Below are positions 6,700 to 12,328 of a stretch of 14,935 nt of DNA, one piece after another. Position 1 is the stretch's first letter; each line of letters opens with the position of its first letter. The DNA comes from an uncultured Collinsella sp. (lineage in GTDB: Bacteria > Actinomycetota > Coriobacteriia > Coriobacteriales > Coriobacteriaceae). The position numbers and the translations under genes were made by a program. The stretch lies in assembly GCA_900541285.1 (NCBI GenBank), contig UQJA01000045.1, positions 1 through 14,935 on the forward strand, read 5' to 3'. Below the pieces are notes generated by a model. The model did no database searches, was not told the DNA's origin, and worked only from the letters and a program-made list of their open reading frames with translations.

Positions 6700-6730
6700 T
6701 TGGGGTATTCGGTCGCCATTTCGTTATAAT
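6700..6730 (+). promoter_or_regulatory. pyk promoter
   Basis: A consensus -10 TATAAT lies at 6725-6730. The -35 is weak: TTGGGG at 6700-6705 with a 19-bp spacer, or TGGGGT with 18. AT-rich DNA with T6/A6 tracts just upstream could act as an UP element. CGGTCG occurs at 6689-6694 and 6710-6715, 21 bp apart, on either side of the -35. The expected start near 6737 gives a leader of about 57 nt. Confidence 0.65.
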
Positions 6731-6777
6731 CATCTCAGTTTTATTTCTTATGGTTTATCTATCAGCGCAAGACGATG

Positions 6778-6793
6778 TCAGATGGAGGTCTGA
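6778..6793 (+). promoter_or_regulatory. hairpin displaying the pyk Shine-Dalgarno in its loop
   Basis: TCAGA-TGGAGG-TCTGA forms a 5-bp perfect stem whose 6-base loop contains the GGAGG ribosome site. The ATG follows the stem directly. Presenting the site in a loop may keep it accessible. It also fixes the start of pyk at 6794. Confidence 0.55.
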
Positions 6794-8254
6794 ATGTACA
6801 AGCGCACCAAGATTGTATGCACCATGGGTCCCGCCTGCGATAGCGACGAGACCATCCGCGAGATGATCAAGGCGGGCATGAACGTCGCCCGTTTTAACTT
6901 CTCGCACGGATCCTACGACGAGCACCACGGTCGCATCGAGCGCGTCCGTCGTATTTCCAAGGAGCTCGGTCTGCCCGTCGGCATCCTGCTCGACACCAAG
7001 GGCCCCGAGGTCCGCACCGGCCTTCTGGTCGACGGCAAGAAGGTTGCCGTCAAGACCGGCGATAAGATCGTCGTCACCGCTCAGCCCACGTCCGAGGATT
7101 TCCACGGCACCTCTGAGCACATCTCCCTCGACTACCTGGCTCTGCCCTCCGAGGTCGAGAAGGGCTCCCTCATCCTGATCGATGACGGCCTGGTCGCCCT
7201 CGAGGTCGAGTCCGTCGACGGCCAGGACATGACCTGCGTCGTCAAGAACGACGGCCTGATCGGCGAGCGCAAGGGCGTCAACATGCCCAACGTCAATATC
7301 TCGCTGCCCGCCATCACCGAGCGCGATCGTCAGGACATCCTCTTTGGCCTGACCGAGAACATCGACTACATCGCCGCTTCCTTCATCCGTGACGGCGAGT
7401 CCGTCCGCGGCATCCGCGAGCTTTGCCGCGAGAACGGCGGCGAGCACGTGACGATCTTCCCGAAGATCGAGTGCGCCCTGGGCGTCGAGAACTTCGACGA
7501 GATCCTCGAGGCTTCCGATGGCATCATGGTCGCCCGTGGCGACCTGGGCATCGAGATCAAGCCCGAGCTCGTTCCGCACATCCAGAAGGAGATCATCGCC
7601 AAGTGCAACGCGGCCTACAAGCCCGTTATCACCGCTACGCAGATGCTCGACTCCATGCAGCAGAACCCGCGCCCGACGCGCGCCGAGGTTGCCGACGTTG
7701 CTAACGCCATCTACGACGGCACCGACGCCGTCATGCTGTCCGGCGAGTCCGCTGCCGGTAAGTACCCGGTCGAGGCCGTTAAGATGCAGGCCAGCATCGC
7801 TCTCGAGACCGAGAAGTACCTCCCGGCTCACGCTCCACTCGAGGTTCCGGCCGATGCTCACGGTACCCGCGTCGTCAACAACGTTGTGGGTATGTCCGCT
7901 GTGAACATGGCTACCACTGTTGGCGCCAAGTGCATCACCGTGCCGACGACCACCGGTCGTACCGCTCGCCTGATCTCGCACTTCCGTCCCAACATGCCGA
8001 TCTGCGCGTTCTCCCGCCACGAGTGGGCCGTCCAGCAGATGATTATGTACTGGGGCGTTATCCCGCACCAGGCCGAGATTACCCAGGGCACCGTCAACGG
8101 CACGATCGTCAAGGCGATCGAGACCGCTAAGGAGCTCGGCTACGTCGAGGCCGGCGACCTGACCGTCGCTACCGCCGGCGATCCCCGCATGAGCGTCCAG
8201 CTCGAGGACAAGGTCTCCTCGACCAACGTCGCTTACGTCGCTCAGGTGCGCTAA
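6794..8254 (+). CDS. pyk: pyruvate kinase
   Basis: Catalyses phosphoenolpyruvate + ADP to pyruvate + ATP, the last step of glycolysis, in the cytosol. The 486-residue length is that of the standard short form, without the extra C-terminal PEP-utiliser domain of Bacillus. Motifs: NFSHG (35-39), DTKGPEVRT (67-75), the inserted β-barrel B domain (~75-170), catalytic Lys224 with metal ligand Glu226 in FPKIECALGVEN, ARGDLG (247-252), TATQML (280-285) followed by RPTRAEVADVANA, then DGTDAVMLSGE, and an allosteric C-domain from about 350. FPKIECALG departs from the usual KIEN-x-EG wording but keeps the catalytic residues. The ATG is preceded by GGAGG. It is monocistronic, with its own promoter and terminator. 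The very C-rich third positions (GTC, CTC, CGC/CGT) suggest high expression. Confidence 0.96.
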   Translation: MYKRTKIVCTMGPACDSDETIREMIKAGMNVARFNFSHGSYDEHHGRIERVRRISKELGLPVGILLDTKGPEVRTGLLVDGKKVAVKTGDKIVVTAQPTSEDFHGTSEHISLDYLALPSEVEKGSLILIDDGLVALEVESVDGQDMTCVVKNDGLIGERKGVNMPNVNISLPAITERDRQDILFGLTENIDYIAASFIRDGESVRGIRELCRENGGEHVTIFPKIECALGVENFDEILEASDGIMVARGDLGIEIKPELVPHIQKEIIAKCNAAYKPVITATQMLDSMQQNPRPTRAEVADVANAIYDGTDAVMLSGESAAGKYPVEAVKMQASIALETEKYLPAHAPLEVPADAHGTRVVNNVVGMSAVNMATTVGAKCITVPTTTGRTARLISHFRPNMPICAFSRHEWAVQQMIMYWGVIPHQAEITQGTVNGTIVKAIETAKELGYVEAGDLTVATAGDPRMSVQLEDKVSSTNVAYVAQVR

Positions 8255-8287
8255 AACGCACTTGCAAGCAGATTTGCATTGCAAAGG

Positions 8288-8319
8288 GCCCGGAAGGCAT
8301 TGCCTTCCGGGCTTTTTTT
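8288..8319 (+). terminator. Rho-independent terminator of pyk
   Basis: GCCCGGAAGGC, loop ATT, GCCTTCCGGGC (8288-8312) is an 11-bp perfect stem followed by seven T (8313-8319), 33 bases after the pyk stop. On the minus strand only three T follow it, so it would serve the convergent gene poorly. Confidence 0.95.
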
Positions 8320-8454
8320 GACCTTCTTCATATGCCGCCTCATCGATTTGCGTTCAGTCGCAAGCCTCTCCGATGCCGAGCGCACCACCGAAGACGCCCT
8401 GCGACGGGAGCCGTTGGTCAATTGGGATGAACTGTTCACCGTCAAGCCGGCCGG

Positions 8455-9303
8455 CTAGCAGCTAGCGATCAGGGGGGCTGCGGGGACGTCAGAAGCAGCA
8501 ACGCGAGCCGCAAATCCCGCCTCGGTCAGCTCGATGACCTCGGTAAACGTTGCATCGAAAAACTCCTCGGTTAGCAAGCGATACGGCGGATGATCGGGCT
8601 CGCCGGGGTTTTCGCGTACAATCTCGTGCATAACGCCAATGGTCTTGAGCACATACTCCTTATGGATGGGATACTGACCAAAACGGGTCGCCGCAGTATA
8701 CAGGCGATCGGTCGCGCGCGGAATCGAAACGATGCCGAGTGTCTTGCCAAACCAGTCAAAGTCGCCTTGCTTTTTAATGCGGAATTCCTCGCACGGTTTG
8801 CCGCCGTGCGCCTCCAGGTACCGATTCACGCGCGTATTCCACACGGTATCGGCCACGAGGTGAGACCAAACGCCCAGCGTCAGATCGAGCAGCGACTGCG
8901 CCACGTCATCGGGCGCGAGTGAAAGCTCGCTAGCACCGGGACCGGCAACCGGCTCGGCATCCTTGTAGCGTTGGGGATAATGCACCCGATTGAGTCGCTC
9001 GCGCTCCTCGACAATCGAGGTCGCGTCAGCCGGCGTACCAACAGGCGCCCCTTTGAGCAGCGGCGCCACATAGGTGTCCCAAAACTCATGCTCGCGCGGC
9101 TTAGGGATAGGCTCGGGCTTTGCAAAGTGCGTAATGCGGTACGGGATGGGATCGGCGATGCCAGGGACCATATAGCCCACGAAGATATCCGGAACCACGC
9201 AGCCAAACAAAAAGGCATTGCGGTCGCGCACGCTATTGGCAAGCGCACCGGTGCGCTCCAGCAAACGCTCCGTCTGAGCGATATGAATGTTCCAGCTTGG
9301 CAT
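8455..9303 (-). CDS. zinc-dependent phospholipase C family protein
   Basis: A 282-residue protein beginning MPSWNIHIAQTERLLE and continuing with FLFGCVVPDI. This is the typical opening of the Zn_dep_PLPC family (related to Bacillus phospholipase C and S1/P1 nucleases), found as uncharacterised proteins in many Firmicutes and Actinobacteria. Candidate zinc ligands visible are His7, Asp39, His59 and the pair His148-x3-Asp152 in VWSHLVADTVWN. There is no signal peptide, so cytoplasmic location and a substrate other than phospholipid are possible. The start at 9303 is preferred over the ATG at 9315, because G-rich ribosome-binding sequence lies between them and MPSW matches the family start. It is transcribed convergently to pyk. 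The biological role is unknown. Confidence 0.75.
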   Translation of the reverse strand: MPSWNIHIAQTERLLERTGALANSVRDRNAFLFGCVVPDIFVGYMVPGIADPIPYRITHFAKPEPIPKPREHEFWDTYVAPLLKGAPVGTPADATSIVEERERLNRVHYPQRYKDAEPVAGPGASELSLAPDDVAQSLLDLTLGVWSHLVADTVWNTRVNRYLEAHGGKPCEEFRIKKQGDFDWFGKTLGIVSIPRATDRLYTAATRFGQYPIHKEYVLKTIGVMHEIVRENPGEPDHPPYRLLTEEFFDATFTEVIELTEAGFAARVAASDVPAAPLIASC

Positions 9304-9329
9304 AGCCACCCCCATAAAAAACCTGGATA

Positions 9330-9338
9330 ACTATACCA
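9330..9338 (-). promoter_or_regulatory. extended -10 promoter of the phospholipase C-like gene
   Basis: The minus strand carries TGGTATAGT (9338-9330), an extended -10 of the TGnTATAAT type, with no clear -35. A start near 9323 would leave a 20-base leader. The upstream side is occupied by the hairpin AGCCGC-CCGC-GCGGCT (9363-9348), which may be a weak terminator for the cbi operon. Confidence 0.5.
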
Positions 9339-9347
9339 TCACGGCAA

Positions 9348-9363
9348 AGCCGCGCGGGCGGCT
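9348..9363 (-). terminator. hairpin after cbiO, weak candidate terminator
   Basis: AGCCGC/GCGGCT forms a 6-bp GC-rich stem with a 4-base loop 20 bases after the cbiO stop. Only TT follows on the minus strand, so termination by this hairpin alone is doubtful. Confidence 0.3.
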
Positions 9364-9383
9364 ACGCACGCTCTACGCAGCAA

Positions 9384-10178
9384 CTAGTCCGTAGCACCGC
9401 TTTCGGTTCCATACGACGGCGAAGGCGCCTCGACCACATGGTGATATCGATCGATATAGATTGCACGGGCACCCAGGCGTCGCACCAAATCCTGGTGATG
9501 TGTGCTCATCAAGACCGTCTTACCCGCCGCGACGTAGGCCAGCAAGAAGTTGACCACGATGTCGCATGAATCCTCGTCGAGCCCATTGGTAGGCTCGTCA
9601 AGAACCAAGATATCCGGGTTCATCGACACCACCGCAGCCAGCGCAACGCGCTTCTTTTGCCCGCCCGAGAGCTGATAGGGAGAGGCGTCGGCAAGGTCGG
9701 CAACCTGGAACAACCCCATGGCATCGCTCACGCGGCGCTCGAGCTCGTCTGCCGGCAGCCCCATCTGCGCGGGACCAAAAGCAACTTCCTCGCCCACCGT
9801 GGCGCAGAACAGCTGGGCATCGGCGTTTTGGAATACGAAGCCCACACGCTGGTGGAACTTCTGAGCAGCAGCAGAATCCTTCAGATACGCCGCATCGACC
9901 ACGTGCCCGTCAAACAGGTATGCCCCTGCGTCCGCGAGTTCAAGGCCGTTAATAAGACGCATAATCGTTGTCTTACCGCAGCCGTTGGGACCGAGCAGGG
10001 CAACGAGTTCACCACGATCGACCTGCAGCGACACGCCATCGACAACTGTATGGCCCGTATAGGAAAACACCACGTCGCGCAACTCAATAAGCGGCGTGTC
10101 CTCGGCGCCGCCCACACCGTTCGTGCCCGCCGCACTATTCATATCGATCGTCAAAACGTCGCCCTTCCCTATTTGCAT
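9384..10178 (-). CDS. cbiO: ECF transporter ATP-binding protein CbiO (nickel/cobalt)
   Basis: ABC ATPase of the energy-coupling-factor type that powers the CbiMQ complex on the inner face of the membrane. With the ATG at 10178, about 264 residues show Walker A GPNGCGKTT (63-71), Q-loop Gln117 in VFQNADAQLF, signature LSGGQKKR (170-177), Walker B LVLDEPTNGLD (191-201) and H-loop His227 in STHH. FQN-x-D-x-QLF is the usual wording of CbiO/EcfA proteins. A single ATPase gene implies a homodimer, as in metal-specific group I ECF systems. The start is uncertain: ATG 10178 lies 22 bases after the cbiQ stop but has no well-spaced ribosome site. TTG 10154, with AAGGG seven bases upstream, is an alternative, and ATG 10142 is a third. 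The frame upstream of 10178 overlaps cbiQ and is not protein-like. Confidence 0.9.
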   Translation of the reverse strand: MQIGKGDVLTIDMNSAAGTNGVGGAEDTPLIELRDVVFSYTGHTVVDGVSLQVDRGELVALLGPNGCGKTTIMRLINGLELADAGAYLFDGHVVDAAYLKDSAAAQKFHQRVGFVFQNADAQLFCATVGEEVAFGPAQMGLPADELERRVSDAMGLFQVADLADASPYQLSGGQKKRVALAAVVSMNPDILVLDEPTNGLDEDSCDIVVNFLLAYVAAGKTVLMSTHHQDLVRRLGARAIYIDRYHHVVEAPSPSYGTESGATD

Positions 10179-10200
10179 CCCCAGCCAGAGCCAGCAGCGC

Positions 10201-11043
10201 CTACAGCACGGCGCACAACACTGCCAGCAGCGCCACGCCGGCCGCATAGACCGCATCGCGCCAGCCAAATCCGCCCCGCGCGGGCGCCGGATACGCACCG
10301 GCAAAGCCGCGGCAGAGCATGGCCTCGTCCATCGCACGACTGCATTCCATCGCCTTGATAAACGTCATGCCCATGATACCCGCGACCGAGTCGGTGCGCG
10401 AAAACCCCTCAGGCGCGCGACCCACACTGCGCAGCATGACCGATTCGGTCAGATCGTGCGCCGTGCGGCCCAGCACCTCGATGTGCTTGAGCGCCATATC
10501 AAACGTAAAGATGACCTCGTCGGGCAGATGTAGCGTCTTGAGCGCCGCCGACATGCGGTTCCAGGTGAGCGTCCACGAAACACCCAGCACGAGTGACACG
10601 TTAATGAACGTCTTGAGCGCAATTTTGAGCATGGCGCCCGTAGCGGAAGCGCCCAGCAGCAGGGCAGGCAGCGCCAGAACCACGGCAAACCCCGCGGCAG
10701 CCAACGCCGGCACGAAGGTCGCGCGCAGCCCGCGTACAGGGCGCACGGCAACGAGCACCAGCGCGATAGCCGCCATCAACATGAGGTACAGCGGGCTCTG
10801 CGTCAGACACACGCAAAGGACGCAAGCGAACATCCCCACCAGACGCACCGGAGCCGAAACGCAAGAAAGGGCGCGGTCGACCATCGACCCGCCCTCGTGT
10901 GCGCCTCCACCCAGGCGAACCCGCTCAAGCAGGCTCGCCAGGTGCAGGACGTTCTTTTGCATCACGCGATGACGAGCACCCGTGGGCTCGTACCGCTCCT
11001 CGGCCGCAAGCCAGCTAGGCAGCTCGGCCATTGCCATGAGCAC
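10201..11043 (-). CDS. cbiQ: ECF transporter transmembrane protein CbiQ (nickel/cobalt)
   Basis: The T-component linking the substrate-binding CbiM to the CbiO ATPases. The 280-residue protein has a soluble N-terminus (1-65), hydrophobic segments at about 68-100, 105-135 and 138-160, the coupling-helix region with MLRSVGRAP (~200-210) and AMLCRGFAG (~240-250), which match the two Ala-Arg-Gly-type coupling motifs of EcfT/CbiQ, and a final C-terminal membrane segment. The start is GTG, with AAGGA five bases upstream, and the gene overlaps the end of cbiM by 29 bases in another frame, so the two are translationally coupled. An internal ATG at 11037 is the alternative start. Stop and cbiO start are 22 bases apart. 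Confidence 0.9.
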   Translation of the reverse strand: MLMAMAELPSWLAAEERYEPTGARHRVMQKNVLHLASLLERVRLGGGAHEGGSMVDRALSCVSAPVRLVGMFACVLCVCLTQSPLYLMLMAAIALVLVAVRPVRGLRATFVPALAAAGFAVVLALPALLLGASATGAMLKIALKTFINVSLVLGVSWTLTWNRMSAALKTLHLPDEVIFTFDMALKHIEVLGRTAHDLTESVMLRSVGRAPEGFSRTDSVAGIMGMTFIKAMECSRAMDEAMLCRGFAGAYPAPARGGFGWRDAVYAAGVALLAVLCAVL

Positions 11044-12100
11044 CGCTTTCCTTGACCGTCAGCGAGATTAAGCGGAATGCGATGGTGAGCACCGCAACGC
11101 CAATCACGCCCGAAAGGATATACATGGCAGCCTGGCCGGCAAAGTCAAGACCCTGCTCCTCGGAAAAGGCCTGCAGATAATCGCCCGTGGGCAGAGTATC
11201 GGCAAAGGTCGGGGCATCGAGGCCGACCGAAGCCTGCAGGCTGTCATCGCCAGCCTCCTGAACGGCAGTCGCAGCGCCCTCGGCGTCCCACTCGCCCCAG
11301 GCGTCACCCGTGGCAAGCAGGCCCAGCGGCGTGGCCACGACAAGCACGGCGACCAGGATGAGCGTGGGGACCAGCGAGGTCTTCTTGGCAGCAGTGCCCT
11401 CGGCAGCAAGCTGGCCATCGACGGCCTCGGGCCCGACGATAAAGCTCGGCGCCGTCTTCTTAATGAAACCGTAGATGGCGGCCGTCGCCACGCCCTCGAC
11501 CACGCCGGCAACCAGCATATGCGGGATCAACATGGCCGGAATGGAAACAGACAGCGGGAAGGGGCAGTACAGCGGAGCGCCCGAAGCATTCGTGAAAAGC
11601 ATCGGCTGAATACCAAACTCGATTGCTGCGCACAGGGCCGCCAGGCACAGGCCGACCCAGCCGCTTACGATGGCCGAAACCGAGGTGCCCCAGCTCTTGT
11701 CGTGCAAACGGCTGTTAAGCGCGCGGAACACGATGGCTGCGGCAAACGGCAACACGAAGGCCATGTTAAAGCAGTTAGCGCCAAAGGACAGGATGCCGCC
11801 GTCGCCAAACAGCAGCGCTTGCAGCGCCAGCGCGACCGAAACCGCGATAGCCGCGGCCTCGGGGCCCAGCAGCAGCGCGATGAGTGCGCCGCCGACGGCG
11901 TGACCCGTGGTGCCGCCGGGCAGCGGCACGTTGAACATCATGAGCAAAAAGGAGAACGCAGCGCAGATGCCCAGGAAGGCCATGTGCTCGCGATCGAGCG
12001 TGGCGCGCACCTTCTTGATGCAGTGAACCCACACGGGAACCATCGCCACCGCCATAACGGCATCGGTCTGCGGGGACAGATAATTATCTGGAATGTGCAT
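11015..12100 (-). CDS. cbiM: ECF transporter substrate-binding protein CbiM/NikM with fused CbiN-like C-terminal part
   Basis: The S-component that captures Ni2+ or Co2+. The N-terminus MHIPDNYLSP is the CbiM/NikM signature: the α-amino group and His2 chelate the metal. The second conserved ligand, His67 in GGTTGHAVGG, is at the position known for NikM. Residues 1-225 hold the membrane helices. After a charged linker (~228-245), residues 245-361 form an extra domain with two membrane segments (LILVAVLVVATPLGLLATG and the segment near YILSGVIGVAVL), which replaces the separate CbiN/NikN subunit. The ATG has GGGAGG five bases upstream. It is the first gene of cbiMQO, and an inverted repeat of NikR type lies 58-86 bp ahead. 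Choice between Ni2+ and Co2+ cannot be made from the protein alone; the operator favours Ni2+. Confidence 0.92.
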   Translation of the reverse strand: MHIPDNYLSPQTDAVMAVAMVPVWVHCIKKVRATLDREHMAFLGICAAFSFLLMMFNVPLPGGTTGHAVGGALIALLLGPEAAAIAVSVALALQALLFGDGGILSFGANCFNMAFVLPFAAAIVFRALNSRLHDKSWGTSVSAIVSGWVGLCLAALCAAIEFGIQPMLFTNASGAPLYCPFPLSVSIPAMLIPHMLVAGVVEGVATAAIYGFIKKTAPSFIVGPEAVDGQLAAEGTAAKKTSLVPTLILVAVLVVATPLGLLATGDAWGEWDAEGAATAVQEAGDDSLQASVGLDAPTFADTLPTGDYLQAFSEEQGLDFAGQAAMYILSGVIGVAVLTIAFRLISLTVKESGAHGNGRAA

Positions 12101-12158
12101 ATACGCCTCCCGGTTGTCGGCATGCGGAATTGCAGCGCCGTTTGAACCATATCGTCCA

Positions 12159-12186
12159 GTGTTACGTATCGTCTAATTCGTAACAC
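12159..12186 (-). promoter_or_regulatory. NikR-type operator upstream of cbiMQO
   Basis: GTGTTACG-N12-CGTAACAC is a perfect 8-bp inverted repeat, equal to GTGTTAC-N14-GTAACAC. This is the arrangement reported for NikR sites outside the enterobacteria (Desulfovibrio-type, N13/N14). It lies 58 bp upstream of the cbiM ATG. A convincing -35/-10 pair could not be assigned beside it. Nickel-dependent repression of the transporter is inferred; nikR is not in the window. Confidence 0.72.
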
Positions 12187-12292
12187 GCCGCGGGCTATCA
12201 TAGCAAACCGGCGCGCCGCCAACAAAGCGACACGCCGTTTTGCAATACATATGTCACAGATGCGGAGCGCTGGCGGGCAGCAGCTCAGTCAT

Positions 12293-12308
12293 GCCGTCGC
12301 CCGACGGC
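12293..12308 (-). other. GC-rich hairpin after pheT
   Basis: GCCGTC-GGGC-GACGGC is a 6-bp perfect stem 20 bases past the pheT stop, without a T tract. It may protect the pheT mRNA end or help factor-dependent termination. The rest of 12101-12328 holds only the NikR-type operator and no credible gene. Confidence 0.4.
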
Positions 12309-12328
12309 CCATGCCTCGGTCGCAAGCC

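Larger units (their letters stand above)
6353..6793. other. divergent intergenic region between the Ca2+-ATPase gene and pyk
   Basis: This 441-bp spacer contains no credible gene. From left to right it holds the ATPase leader hairpins (6363-6469), a weak minus-strand promoter (6471-6500), a 12-bp palindrome (6505-6516), an AT-rich stretch (about 6540-6780) with several T6/A6 tracts, the pyk promoter (-10 at 6725-6730), and a hairpin around the pyk ribosome site (6778-6793). The AT-rich base composition is sharply unlike the flanking coding DNA. Confidence 0.75.

Noticed and set aside
6755..8284. 509-codon minus-strand open frame antisense to pyk
   Set aside because: Same antisense shadow effect; it runs through the pyk promoter leader and has no recognisable protein features.
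10179..10337. Extension of cbiO to 10337
   Set aside because: The added residues are Arg/Cys/Trp-rich and overlap cbiQ in another frame. ABC ATPase similarity starts well inside.
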